A stretch of 64,000 bases of DNA from contig OX352762.1 in NCBI GenBank assembly GCA_947095585.1, positions 88,400,749-88,464,748 on the forward strand, given 5' to 3'. Source of the DNA: Nephrocerus scutellatus. Taxonomy: Eukaryota; Arthropoda; Insecta; Diptera; Pipunculidae. Both the position numbers and the translations under genes were made by a program. The number at the start of each line of letters is the position of its first letter. Positions within the stretch are counted from its first letter, which is position 1. Of this stretch, positions 33,806 through 45,539 are shown one piece after another. Below the pieces are notes generated by a model. It did no database searches. It was not told the DNA's origin and was given only the letters and a program-made list of their open reading frames with translations.

Positions 33806-34884
33806 AATTAAATCTGACGTGCAAATGGGATAATAGTTCATCATTACGTTTTAATTAGATAATGCTTTATTGTAATAGCACGACGAAAATCTGGTTTTGT
33901 ATTTAAAACTCAAAGTAAAATCAATATTATTAAAAATAAAGCAAAATGAATATTTAAACTACATCAGCAGCTTAAGAGTGTGAACAGAAGATTATTATAA
34001 ATATGTTGTACACAATAAGACCTTGGAATTGAAAGCAAAACAGAAAGAGCCTTTCGTAGTATGGCTATATTGAATCAATTAAACAAAACAATTTCCCAGA
34101 GGGGCGCTCGTTTGAGCGGTTTGGGTTTTTTTTTATTCAGTATTTGAATGGTCAGGGCGATGAAATTTTCCGTTTGCCCTTTTACAGAAATGGAAAACTC
34201 CGATATATCACAACGCCAATCGTAAATAAGTGTACGAGTAATACTAATAACTGCTTTAAAATAATTGTTATTTCGTTCTAAAAATTATATTAATTTTTCA
34301 ACGTACATACATCGTACATCTTAGGCGAAGTTGTTTTACACGCACTGTCATGTCACACAATACAAATCAATTTGTTCGTACAAATTTTATTTTGTAAGGT
34401 ACATCATCGTCAATCTATGCATCACACAGATTGCATAATAATAACTATGTATGTGTGTGGCGTATAAGCACGAGTAGTAGCAGCTCGTAGTAGTTGGTAT
34501 TGTTGATGCACTGGTTTCCTTTTATAGTAAAAGCATTCATATAAGTTTTACTGCTCAAAATTTAATTGTTACTGTTTTGATTAACGTTTCGTAATGGAAA
34601 ATATGGATAAACTTTACCTACTTGTTTGATAAGATTGCATAACTTTGTATACCATAGTGTAAAATAAAATGTAATTTTAATTCAAAATTGCTTCTTTTAT
34701 GTGCCTGTTGTGTTTTGGTTATCCCGATTCTTAAGGTAGATTGCAGCGTGGTTGATAAATCCGAAATAGTTGTTATCTGTTTTATAAAATACTTAAACGT
34801 ATATGGTATATCGAATGTTTATCTTTTTGTTAAATTGTCCAATGAACGTTCCTGTGCTAATCGACGTATCAACGGTAATAAATA
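33806..34884. other. No gene seen
   Basis: AT-rich unique DNA with short frames only. Confidence 0.45.
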
Positions 34885-35480
34885 GATCATAGTGCGTTAG
34901 TGGTTTAGAAGTTAAAAATGTACAGTTGCCTTTCACTGGGAGGACCCCGGGCTTGGATCCCACTTCGGTAAAAAAAATATGCGAATTACTGTACACATGG
35001 TATCATGTACTAAGTAAACTCAACAATGTGGGAATGCCAACCCAGTTTCCTCTTACGCTCTGTCTACTACATAATATCATCGCCCACGCTTTATATATAA
35101 GGGTGAAATCTCTACTTATAGCAAAAAGTCATAGTCATACTTTTGCAACTATTCTGAAAGTGTTTGATAAAGAAATGAGTTTTACTTATATAGTTGTTTC
35201 ATGCGTTGTTACATGAACTTATCGCATCACCTTCTCCAAAGAAGGACGGGGTTTGCTCTAGACTAGAACTCTTAAAAAGAGCATCTTAGAAATTTAAAAC
35301 GGAGAGGGAGAAGGGCGCAAAGGAAGTTTTGGAGGGTTTTTCGTGACATAATGGAAGGGACCTCAGAGACCTCTCGCCTAACAACTCTCGACAACTCAAA
35401 CCACTCCAAGTTACTTGATAAAATCGGACTTATCTTAAATTATCGCATGAACTTACCGCATCACTTTCTCCAAAGTCATG
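34885..35480 (+). repeat. Possible second SINE-like or tRNA-like sequence
   Basis: GTTAGTGGTTTAGAAGTTAAA followed about 35 bases later by GGGCTTGGATCCCACTTCGG resembles pol III A- and B-box spacing. The downstream body includes two copies of TTATCGCATCACCTTCTCCA-type text (35219 and 35458). Weak evidence; the sequence may be something else. Confidence 0.3.
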
Positions 35481-35574
35481 TTAAAATAAACACCACATAA
35501 ATAATAAAATTATTTATGTACATTCTATTATTAAAGATACACAAGTGGGAAATTTTGAATAAATTCTGTTAATT

Positions 35575-36265
35575 CTAAAAAAAAAAGCAGCCCACGGAGA
35601 TACACACGTGTATAAAATTTGACGAAAATCGGGTAAATTTTTTAAAAAAATTTATGGAAGCCCCCCAACCCCCTGGCTCGATCACTGCCAAATTCTTACA
35701 ATAAGTGTTGTCCATCGGAGAGAGACATCTGTATAAATAATTATTATTTAATAATATTCGGCGCGACAGACCGTTGCGGTCCAAGGCCTAGCTTCTCGCG
35801 ACCACTAATGGAAGGGACATACAATTTAAGGCCGGATCCGAACGGCGAATCGAGAAGCTTCCCGTGACAAGTTATTACTCTCGGAACATTTGTCACCCAT
35901 TCGCGAGAGATGGGACACCGTAAAAAATACTTTAGGTGTTGCTGGGATTCGAATCACGAACCTCCTGCTAATTGGCAATGCTCTTTTCCACTGAGCCACG
36001 GCGCCCACAGACATGTGTATAAAATTTGAAAAAAAGGTGAATTTTTAAAAAAATTAGTATAGGCCTTGGTGCCCGATCCTTTCCGAATTTTTATAAAAAA
36101 TTTTATTTTTATTTTTATGTTCAGAGATACACCTGTGTACAAAATCGGGCTTTGGGAAGTGGGTAAAACATTTATAGCAAGATTCCACCTGCCGCAGACT
36201 CAAAAACAGACAGACACATGCCGACGCGAAGCTAATACAGAGAGTTTAAAAAATATTAAAAAACT
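35575..36265 (-). mobile_element. Element D, copy 8, split by a SINE
   Basis: Minus-strand modules at 35590-35737 and 36009-36180 (CACGTGTGTATCTCC, CCCGATTTTCGTC) and a left end near 36240 (AAACTCTCTGTATTAGC) flank the SINE at 35738-36008. The sequence reads on smoothly when the SINE and one duplicated 15-mer are removed, so the SINE inserted into an existing D copy. Confidence 0.82.
35738..36008 (-). repeat. tRNA-derived SINE, copy 3, complete with target-site duplication
   Basis: On the minus strand: GGGCGCCGTGGCTCAGTGG (A box), then about 30 bases on GGTTCGTGATTCGAATCC (B box), AGCAACACC, body with TCTCGCGAATGGGTG, GAGAAGCTAGGCC..., GTCTGTCGCGCCGAATATTA and an ATT-rich tail. It is flanked by AGACATCTGTATAAA (35723-35737) and AGACATGTGTATAAA (36009-36023), a 15-bp target-site duplication with one mismatch. 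This is the best preserved copy and defines the family ends at about 270 bp. Mobilising LINE unknown. Confidence 0.93.
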
Positions 36266-37114
36266 GGAACAGCTTGTTGGAGATTTGAACTGGAGATATT
36301 TCAGTAAATCCTTGCGCCAAACTAAAAGCAATTGTCAATTTTTTGCAAACTTTAAGTCCTTGGATTTGTGTAGTATAAGCATACAAAGATATGTTATTAA
36401 TGTAATTTTTATCAATATCACTAAAATGGTATAAGTATTGAAGACATTTATAACAAAAGTCTCACCATCGATATATTCTTCTTGCAAAATCATTTTTTGT
36501 ATTTCGATCTTAAAAGCCTAAATGTAGTAATTAAGAAATATGTTTTCAGTAGGTCGCCTCATTTTGAAAAAGACATGCTCAAGCATTCTACTTGTCAAAC
36601 AATTGTGTCACTTTTTATGAGACCCACTAAGGCTTTCAGTATCTATCAATAATAATAAAGGTGTATGCAATGTCGCCAACTTTAACATAAAACCGATTTA
36701 TCTAAATTAGATACAAGAAAATTATTATCTTTTAGAGTGCACGTGTTGTTTTTGAGATACTTGATTAATTGAGATATAATTATTATAATTATTGCTCCTA
36801 TGTATCAAAACAATCTCTCTTGTCTTTCATATAAATATAAGTTATTAAAAAATTCCAATTAGAAGTATAGTAGTAATTATTTCATAGAATTATTTCACTT
36901 GTGATTACGTCATTTATATACGAGTATAAAAACAAGCACATTTACTTTCCAAGAATTCATTTATAATTTGCCATTATATTCAGAATTGGATCTATTACGT
37001 CATTGTTTTGTGAATGTTTTGATTTAATGGAAGTTTTTAGGTTTTTATATAGCTCAAGTGGGGAATGTTAAAGTATGACAAATGGGTTTTTTACTTTGGG
37101 TTTAGACGTAGAGC
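36266..37114. other. No gene seen
   Basis: AT-rich DNA, short frames only. Confidence 0.45.
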
Positions 37115-38905
37115 AACTACTCGATATACAGAGGATTGTTCCTCTCGCCGTTACGTCAGAGTCTCGGATCACTTTCTCCAACGCCAGGTTGAAGAGGACG
37201 CAGGCCAGTCCATCCCCTTGTCAGAGCCCGTTATAGATGTGTTGAATGGGCTTGATGGTGATCCGGATATCTTTACTTGGCTTATAGCATCGGTAATGGT
37301 CAACCTCCATAGTCGTGTCAGTTTATTTGGGATGCCGAATTCTATCATGGCTTTTTAAGGTCTACTCTGGCTATGCTATCACACGCGGCTTTAAAGTCTA
37401 TAAAAATATGGTGTAGTGAGTTTTGAAACTCTAGACATTTTTCCATCACCTGCCTAAAGGTGTAAATCTGATCAGTTGTTGATTTGCCTGGGATGAAGCC
37501 ACACTGGTATGTACCAATGATGACTTTAGCGTATTGGGCTATCCTGTCTTGAAGGATAGAGGAGAAAATCTTATACGCGGTACTCAACAACGTTATACAA
37601 AGATAATTGCTGCATTTTGTGATATCTCCCTTCTTATGTATGGGGCACTGGATGCCTCTTCGCCAGTCTTCTGGCATCGCTTCTTCCTTCCCTACTTGCA
37701 CTATTATTTCATGAATTGGTTGCTGTAATGTGGGGCCTTCTATTTTTATCAGTTCCGCTGAGATCCCATTATATCCCGGGGCCTTATTATTTTTGAGTCG
37801 ATTTATCGCTCTGCTAACTTCGTCTATGCTTGTTGGCGGCATAGTATGATCTTCGGTCATTGATGGAGCCTACAATTCCTCAGTTAACTGGCCATTTAGC
37901 AAATCATGAAAGTGCTCTTCCCGTCGCTCTAAGATGCCTTTAAGATCGGCTTCATCGGATCAGATTACCCTCTTTGTCCTTGCAGTATGTGCAACGCGGT
38001 GTATATTGTGTCATACCGCGGACTCTTTGGTATAACTTCCGCGCCTGGTGCAGTCCTTGCTCTCTGTAATGTTCTAGTTCACGGAGGAGCTTCTTCTCCC
38101 AGGCTGCTTTCTTTCGCCGGTGAACTGTTTTTTCATATCTTTTGAGCTCTTTATATTCATCTTCGCGTGCCCGCGTTCTATGAGATTGTTGCATTGCTCG
38201 GTACGCAACATTCTTACGTTCAGTCGCTAGCTTACATTCGTCATCTTACTCTCCCTGCATTTACGGCGAGTCAGGTTCGGGTTGTGGCGGCGGTCTATCA
38301 ACACGTGGTCTATCTGGTTGCGAGTGCCTCCATCAGGAGATACCCAGGTGGATTTGTGGATATTTTTATGCGCAAACCTTGTACGACCAAATTATTGCTT
38401 GCTTCTATTTCTATGACTCGTTGTCCATCGTCATTAGTGTTCTCGTGTAAGCTATGGGTGCTAATGTACTGCCTGAAGTCTGGCTCTCTACCTATTTTAG
38501 CATTCATATCCCCCAGAATGAATTTTACATCATACTGAGGGCAGGCATGGAGTTCCTGTTCGACTGATTCAAATAATTCTTATTTTTGTTTATCTGGGGA
38601 ATCCTTTGTAGGTGCGTGAACGTTTATGAGGCTTATGTTTTTAAATTTGCCCCGCACGCGAAGGGTGCAAAGCCATTCATTTATTGCTTTAAAGCCGATA
38701 ACGGTGGGTCGTCATTCTTTTGCTGACTAGAAACCCCATCCCGAGCACATGATGTCTATCTTGCATGACAGCTGTAATATATGTCATATTCAGATTATTG
38801 TAAGACATCATTCCCCGTCCACCGCATCTCCTGGATTGCTGTTATGTCAGCCTCATATTTAGACAGGGTATCCGCCAGTAGCTGTGCAGCTCTGGCTGCT
38901 CCATC
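37115..38905 (-). pseudogene. LINE-A copy 4: endonuclease through RT palm, longest copy
   Basis: On the minus strand from about 38900: endonuclease start (QLLADTLSKYEADITAIQEM), then a region with ISLINVHAPT and YDVKFILGDMNAKIGREPDF (GDMNAK, the AP-endonuclease metal site) and [20 protein letters not shown] deletion then joins the end of the endonuclease to the linker (RTREDEYKELKRYEKTV). RT starts at 37860 with DEVSRAINRLKNNKAPGYNG, CPIHKKGDITKCSNYLCITL, QCGFIPGKSTTDQIYTFRQV and HHIFIDFKAACDSIA. The frame breaks at about 37345 and the copy ends at about 37115 before YADD. Dead by frameshifts, stops and deletion. Confidence 0.94.
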
Positions 38906-39184
38906 TAGCAGCAAAATCTGACAAATACAAATACATTAGTAGTCTCTTGCGCTTCATACGAAACTCTAAATGGTCCAACGAGCAGGGGAAAATAATTTTT
39001 TCGATCGGTGTAGTATCACAATGGACCATTATTGATCTAAGTATTTCGGGTTTTACACTGAATGTTACTTTAACCTAACTGAACCTAACCTACTTTTAAA
39101 TTTGGTATTATTCTATTATATATACCTATAATACCAAAAATTTCAATAACTCATATTCAATTTTTAAATAAGTAATTCCGTTAA
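38906..39184. other. No gene seen
   Basis: AT-rich, nothing recognised. Confidence 0.35.
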
Positions 39185-39970
39185 ATTTAACAGGCCTCAG
39201 GGCCCGTTCACTCCAAAAAATTTCCAAAAAGTTTTGTCCATCCAGATCCAGATACACATGTGTTTAAAATTTGAAAAAATCGGGCTAATTTTTAAAAAGT
39301 TTATATGGGTACCACTCGGGCCTCACGGCCCGTTCACTCTAAAAAATTTACAAAAAGTTTTGTCCATCGGAGATACACATGTGTTTAAAATTTTAAGAAA
39401 ATCGTGCTAATTTTTAAAAAATTTATATGGGCACCCCTCGGGCATCAGGGCTCGTTCACTCCAAAAATTTTACATAAAGTTTTGTCCATCAAAACACATG
39501 TGTATAAAAATTGAAGAAAATCGTGCTAATTTTTAAAAAGTTTATATGGGCACCCCTCGGGCATTAGGACTCGTTCACTCCAAAAATTGTACAAAAAGTT
39601 TTGACCATCGGAGATACACATGTGATTAAAATCTGAAGAAAATGAGCTAATTTTAAAAAAATTTATGTGGGCACCACTCGGGCCTCAGGACCAGTTTACT
39701 CCAAGATTTTACAAAAATTGTATCTACCGGAGATACACATGTGTATAAAATTTGAAGAAAATCGGGTAAATTTTGTAAAAATTTGTATGGGAGCCCCACG
39801 ACTCTGAGGCCCAAGGGGCCCCGAATAGAAAGTGTTGTCATCGGAGATGCATATGTGTACAAGGTTTCAATAAAATCGGGCTTTGGGAAGTGGATAAAAA
39901 TTGATCTCAAAATTCCACAACATACAAACAAACACAAGGGCACGAGAAATTAATATACATAGAAAATTTA
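39185..39970 (-). mobile_element. Element D, copy 9 (six modules)
   Basis: ACACATGTGT (or a near form) recurs at 39254, 39375, 39494, 39616, 39735 and 39849, so the modules repeat at 114-122 bp. On the minus strand the left end is TTTAAATTTTCTATGTATAT and the module text ends CCCGATTTT, with GGGCCTCAGGGCC-type GC-rich cores. The conserved right end is missing or altered at 39185. Confidence 0.85.
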
Positions 39971-40710
39971 AAAAGAACAAACGATCAGTGACACTCTGGT
40001 GGATCCACTTCACACATTAAATGAACAGTGACGTTATGAGTATGTATCTAAAAAAGCCAGCCAGTATCTGCGTTGTATATGCCCAGAGCCCTGTGTGCGA
40101 GTACGCTCGGAAGAGTTACATTTTAAATTAAACTAAATGAACACCCTTAAATGCATTCATGCATTTCCTCACACGCACGCCAGTGTATTTAAACATAGTA
40201 TGTTATTTACTTCTTAAATATATTGTCATATAGGATTTATATAAAGGGTAAACGTTAAAAAATAAAATACTAACTGTCACATTTTTGAATTGTTACTCGA
40301 AATGTAATTTGGAAACGGAAATTACATCAGCGAACATAACATTAGCATCGATTGAAGAGAACCCAAACTAACATAAGAGCATTCAGACGACAACAGGCAG
40401 GCATAGTTTTCGAACTTTTGACATTCCTTCAGCGATTTTCGACAATCAAATTTTTGTTGTACATATATACATAGATATTTACCGCGATAATGCGTCATGT
40501 ACGTACAAAAGGCCTTGTAACAATTCTGCTTCTAATCAAAAACGAAATAATTTGTTAATTAACGCGTTTTTGTGCACAGTTATACAAATTTACGCGGGTG
40601 CTAGTAAATTCACTTCTGGGTAAAGAGAAAATTTTACGATGTTTGTTTTAAATGGTTTGGAAACACTATTTATTTTGTACTATTAAGAATTTGCAGAAAA
40701 CTCCAATTAA
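39971..40710. other. No gene seen
   Basis: AT-rich DNA. A good splice-acceptor-like string TTGTACTATTAAGAATTTGCAG ends at 40696 just before the small ORF. Confidence 0.35.
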
Positions 40711-40866
40711 ATGCCGAATTCAAGCTTTCAAAAAGATCTGAGCGACTTTGAACTTCTAAAGGTTATTCTTATTGACCTGGTTAAAGCCAGTGATGATTCA
40801 ACTAAGCAAAAGTTGCTATTAAATCTTATGTTTTCTGAAAACATGCGTATTTCAGATGGCTATTAA
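40711..40866 (+). CDS. Candidate small ORF, 51 aa, leucine-rich helix, BESS-like
   Basis: ATG at 40711 reads MPNSSFQKDLSDFELLKVIL, then IDLVKASDDSTKQKLLLNLM, FSENMRISDGY and TAA at 40864-40866. The DFELL...L..L......KQKLLLNLM pattern resembles the two-helix BESS motif of fly MADF-BESS proteins, in which an acidic start is followed by LL.LLP.L..L and K..I..LL. An in-frame stop at 40708-40710 means the ORF starts at this ATG, though an acceptor-like site precedes at 40696. The resemblance is weak and no MADF partner is present, so it may be a relic or a chance frame. Confidence 0.3.
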   Translation: MPNSSFQKDLSDFELLKVILIDLVKASDDSTKQKLLLNLMFSENMRISDGY

Positions 40867-41158
40867 ATAGAAGGTGTTGTATGCATTTTTTTTCCTGTCG
40901 GGAACAGGCAAGGGCAGCCCGATTTGACCCAACTTCCAAATTTCTTGTGTTACCTTTGAATTGATGCCAATCAATCCCTCGTCCTATTTAGAACCGCTCA
41001 GAAGAACGCATTTTACCGGAATACTGTCAAAAATTTGAAACGCGAGCGCCGCAATACTGCACTCCAGCCAAAAAAATATCGGGTTGTCAAAATCAGACAT
41101 CGGTTTTCAATAATAATGGCGATGATGAGATGCAGATTCTGTACTTCACAACCTGAAT
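40867..41158. other. No gene seen
   Basis: Nothing recognised. Confidence 0.35.
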
Positions 41159-41345
41159 ATGTCACTCACGCACGCACGCACGCACCATTGTGATTCCAAA
41201 ACTGTGATGGAGGATCATCGGTATGTTCCTATGATGATTCGCAAACATTTAAAAGAGACAGAGACCATAATGGCAGCAACTCTCAAACTTTTCTTTTAGT
41301 GTTTCTTAATCTATCTTCTATCTATATAACATATAAAATAGGGAA
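41159..41345 (+). repeat. Dispersed repeat H, copy 2
   Basis: CACTCACGCACGCACGCACG, CACCATTGTGATTCCAAAAC and CAAACATTTAAAAGAGACAGAG match repeat H copy 1 at 21695-21880 with differences. No ORF. Confidence 0.6.
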
Positions 41346-41399
41346 TTTATATGTTTGTTTGCACCTAACTAACTCTGTAACCTATTCACCAAGGTAGGA

Positions 41400-42300
41400 A
41401 GGTAGAGTGGTGGTCCACGCTGTACTTGCGTGGTCCTTAATTAGCGCTGGTGTGCGCCATTTTGATGCAAAACAACTAGAGGGATCCAGCATGGATATGG
41501 ACAAGGTTTAAATCCAGCCTGTAGCATTCAGGTATGAGATCAAGTCGTTGACCCTGTAATCCGAGAGCTCTTTCAGGTCGTAAAAAACGGTTTACCTTGA
41601 TCCTGCCAGGGCCGGACAACTGCAGAGGAATTGTATGAGAGTTTCTTTCTCATTTTCATCTTTGCAACTTCTGCAGAAGTTGTTGTGCGGTATACCCAAC
41701 TTGGCAGCATGACTGCCCACAGGACAGTTGCCAGTGCTTATAGCCACAACTCCGGCAATATCCTTCCGAGTTCTGGATAACAGCTCGGTGGTTTTGTTGT
41801 TGTTGTAGGATGGCCATATAGGTCTTGATATGGTGCAGTTCGACAGACTGCTCCACCTGAGCTGTGACTTAATATTAAAAAAGGAGAGAATTTGTTCCTT
41901 GACTGAGCTCATTGGACAGCTAACTTTCCCCATAGAGCCAGTGTTCATAGCGACGCCCATCTTAGCCAATTCGTCCGCCCTCTCGTTACCCTCTATATTA
42001 CTGTGCCCCGGCACCCATACTCCAGGAATTGACTGATCGAGGCCAATTATTCTTGGCACTGTTGAACTAGTTTCGATTTTATTGTGGTCGCATAAATAGC
42101 CCTTATGGCAGATTGGCTATCAACACAAATACCAACCCTTCCGATTTGCGCCTTAATGCTCTACAAGCCTCCCTAATTGCTAGAATCTCTGCCTGAAAGA
42201 TGCTAGCCGAATCGGGTAGCTTAAATGACCTTGACAGATTTAGATCATCCGAGAAGATACCTGCACCGACTGCAGTGAATTTCTTTTATGACGGCCTGGA
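41400..42300 (-). pseudogene. RNase H domain relic of an I/LOA/R1-type LINE
   Basis: Minus-strand reading from 42290 gives VGAGIFSDDLNLSRSFKLPD and SASIFQAEILAIREACRAL, then, shifted, RVGICVDSQSAIRAI, and finally the frame 42059-41592 with VWVPGHSNIEGNERADELAK. These are the conserved acidic positions (Glu in QAEI, Asp in VDSQSA, Asp in RADELA) and the His of an RNase H domain. A CRSCKDENEKETLIQFLCSC segment follows, like the C-terminal Cys/His motif of I and LOA LINEs. The RT part is absent and there are at least two frameshifts. It is a family distinct from LINE-A, B and C. Confidence 0.87.
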
Positions 42301-43483
42301 TGCTGACGAAAGGCTATGAGCGCGCCATTTAAAATTCTAAGGATTTCTATGCTGCATATATCTAAGAAGTTGCAAGGCAAAATGTATAAGCTATTTCAGT
42401 TTATGAACTTAAGAAAATACAGTTTAAATTTTGCCGATAAAACAATCAGAAACCCAGTTTAATGTTTAACTGCTACTATGTATAAGTTTTGGTAGTCTCA
42501 AATACTTGCAACACTTCACACACTGAAGAATATTACTTTTCTGATATATAATAAATATGAAGGTGCTTTTATGACTGTGACGAATAAAAACAAATAAAAT
42601 GTCAATAAAATTCTTGCTCACCTTAGGTACGACCACTTAAACCCATATGGTAACTATCAGTTGGTTTTTGTATTAATTACTAGGATGATTTACTCAAATA
42701 ATTCGCTGTTGGTTAATCCAATTTTTTTGTTAACACCAGTAAACGTTTTTTAATTAACGAGAAAAACTTCGTTTATATGTCTAACGGTAATTGAATGATA
42801 CTGGTAAAACAGTCCTCTTTAGACGAATTATTAATCGCCATTTTGTATGGATTTTTGTCAAATCTTTATTATTCGTTCCCGATCGATCCCGATACATCTA
42901 TGTTAGGTGACCGTGCTGAAATTTCTCCTTAGAACTGCGCTAGGAGTTCCAACAAGAGACTGAATCGAACCGGACCATCGAGTCGAGTTAAAAAGACAAG
43001 AATGACACGATTTCCTTGGTGTTGTTTTTTTTTTTCAATAGGACCGTAAACGATAGCGAAAGTAGTTTTGAATTAATCAACACACGTTAGCTTCCGTTGT
43101 TTAAATCTTAAACAAGAAGAAAAAGATTGGTATATACACGAAACACATTTGTTACACGGAGAGGAATATAGTCGTCGTTCAAACTTCTCCCGACTCCCGT
43201 CGTCATCACAAATCACAACACACTTTTCGGCGTGCATCGTCAATATTTCCCATTTAATCACATGTCCTCATCGCCATGATCATCGCCATAACGCATTAGT
43301 GCACGGAAACCCTTAACGGCTCTAATTTGTTGCTTCTCTTTTTTAAGAAGTCAGATGGTGGTTGTTTCTTTTCTATTTTCTTTCTTTCCTCCTCACTTCG
43401 ACAACGGTTATGCGACGACGCAACGGAAAAGAAACACTAAAATAATTCGCTTCAATTAAGAGGCGAATAAAACGGCTCTCACT
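42301..43483. other. No gene seen; less repetitive
   Basis: No shared repeats were noticed. The part from about 43000 is less AT-rich and more CAA/GAC-rich, and may belong to a host transcription unit. Confidence 0.4.
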
Positions 43484-43534
43484 ATGCCGCAGCCACTGGA
43501 CGTAGACTGCCTGATGGAGATCACTTCTCGGTTG
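43484..43534 (+). CDS. Candidate first coding exon of an unrecognised host gene
   Basis: ATG at 43484 reads MPQPLDVDCLMEITSRL and meets TTG|GTATGT, a good splice donor, in phase 0 at 43534; unspliced, the frame stops at TAA six codons later. An in-frame TAA lies upstream at 43457-43459. GC content and codon use are unlike the repeats around it, and no transposon family explains the sequence. The acceptor exon is not found. A chance frame remains possible. Confidence 0.3.
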
Positions 43535-45539
43535 GTATGTCCGTCCGTCGATTAAGTTTAAGAAATCGCTATGTAATATAACGACTACCTAGTAAAAGCG
43601 ATTATGTTGTTTATCGCAGTTGAGAGAAGAATAACTGCGAAAGTATCGGCTTTGGCGGTGAACGGGAACCATTCCGATAGTCGCAGTTACGGGTCTTATT
43701 CGAATTCGAAATTTCTACACACCCACATAAACAATAACAACAACAAGCACATCGAGTACTTCGTGATGTATTACATGTATGATTGTCGTGCAATATTCGC
43801 CATGTGAGTAAGGAGCGCACCATTCCGAATATATGAATCGTTAGTTTGCACGATGAATTTTGTTTGATAATAAATCGTAGCACAAATTTTTTTTGTATTT
43901 ATTGTAGTATTAACAAATATTTCTAATGAAATTTTTTTGTTTTTTATTTAAAAAGTTAAAAACCAAGTATTGTAATTTCGTCTTCGCAACAACAGCAAAG
44001 TAAAGCCCAGATACAATCGAACCAACGCGACTACATGCAACAGAAACACAGCAACGGAAAGTAAAGGAATAGACTAACTGTAATAAAATGAAATGAAAAC
44101 TGTCTTGGCTTATATGTGGGGCTTCCATTTGTTCGACTATCCGCATATATATATTAGTTATGCCATAACTATGCATGCACAATGGACGGGCGAATGAGCC
44201 GAGACTGATTCACAAATTAAATGTATCCCCTGGGTTATTGAGTAATTTAAAATTGTGCGTTTCTGAGTAACGTGAGCGCGAGGGTGACAACATGTTGGTT
44301 GGCGATTTTACTTACGGTTACAGATAAGATAAGAAAAATAAAATGCACAAAATATATAACTGGGATATTACACAGGGGCGCCAACATTTTAAAATTATTG
44401 GGGGGCCCAATTCGTCAGGCAGGTTTGTATTTGTTACAGGTTCTGTAGGGTTCCCAAGTGAGATTCCAAAAATAGGCACTTCCAAATGGGAATCTATATT
44501 ACACATGTTTCAATTTTCAGGTTAATTTTTATTTGGTGAAAACCATATAAATAATAGTCAAATCTTTAAACTAATAAAATTGAAAACCTATTTTGAGGAA
44601 TTAAGGAATTGAGGATTTTTTGTGATTTTACTTTCTGCTTTTTATGCGGACAAAAGTTGGAGATAAAACTTCGTCATCCGTCTCGGAAGTTGAATATTGA
44701 ATCACAGAAGTGAAGTGAGCTGTTATTCATTTCCTCACAACAACTCGCCGATATTGACAACTTGTTATTCGACATTCGACTGTCGAATTAATGAAGTGCA
44801 TAACACACGCTGGGATGTAAGATGAATTAAGAACAACAAACGTAAGTTGTGTCGTTGTACAAACAACTGTCAATAAACAAATTGCTTAAGGATAAGACGA
44901 ATGGTGTCGCCACAGTTCTTCCTAAATAGCAGTAAAAATGGGGGTTGATATAATTTTAAAATTGGTGAAATATAATTAAAATGGCTGTTATAGCGCATCC
45001 TGAGAGCCCAATTTGAAGTAGATTTTCAAAACCGTCGCACTATTTCACGAATATCTCAATCAATATTTGTTCAAGTGTCCCCGAATCATTTCAGGATCGA
45101 CCATTTACGGCTATCCACCGCATAAAGTCCAACGGCACCAAATTGAAGATTCACGCAGGCCAAGGAACATCACCAAAACACGATGATAACACGATTAATG
45201 AAACTTAGTCCGTAAACGATATCGATTTTTGCACGACTTATTTGACGCCTATCCCCAACCCGCTGGAATCAGCACGAAACCAAACTGTTATCGCCTAAGT
45301 ATCGCTCGCAGTTGTCCGTAAGGCTAGACGCATATTGAATGCAGCACAGCACAGCACAGCAGAGTATAGCCGATGTTTTTAGGGCATACAATTGTAACGG
45401 AGTTTTCCCAGCCGGGGTAAACTCAGCGTAACCAGGGTTAAAAAAAAATCGTTACAGTCAAATTTATAGTTGGTGACTCTTCGAATTAACTTCTTTATTT
45501 TCTGATTTCTTATAATGTATTGATTTAACGCTAGCCCGA
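43535..45539. other. No gene seen; host-like mixed composition
   Basis: Contains an AACAATAACAACAACAAG run (about 43725), a T-rich stretch, a GGGGGGCCC stretch at about 44400 and a GCACAGCACAGCACAGC microsatellite at about 45340. No motif-bearing ORF was recognised. Confidence 0.4.

Noticed and set aside
35738..36008. A functional tRNA gene
   Set aside because: A and B boxes are present but there is no cloverleaf with a paired acceptor stem; the sequence continues into a SINE body with tail and target duplication.
44990..45260. Transposase N-terminal remnant
   Set aside because: Translations of both strands gave no recognisable helix-turn-helix or catalytic motif.
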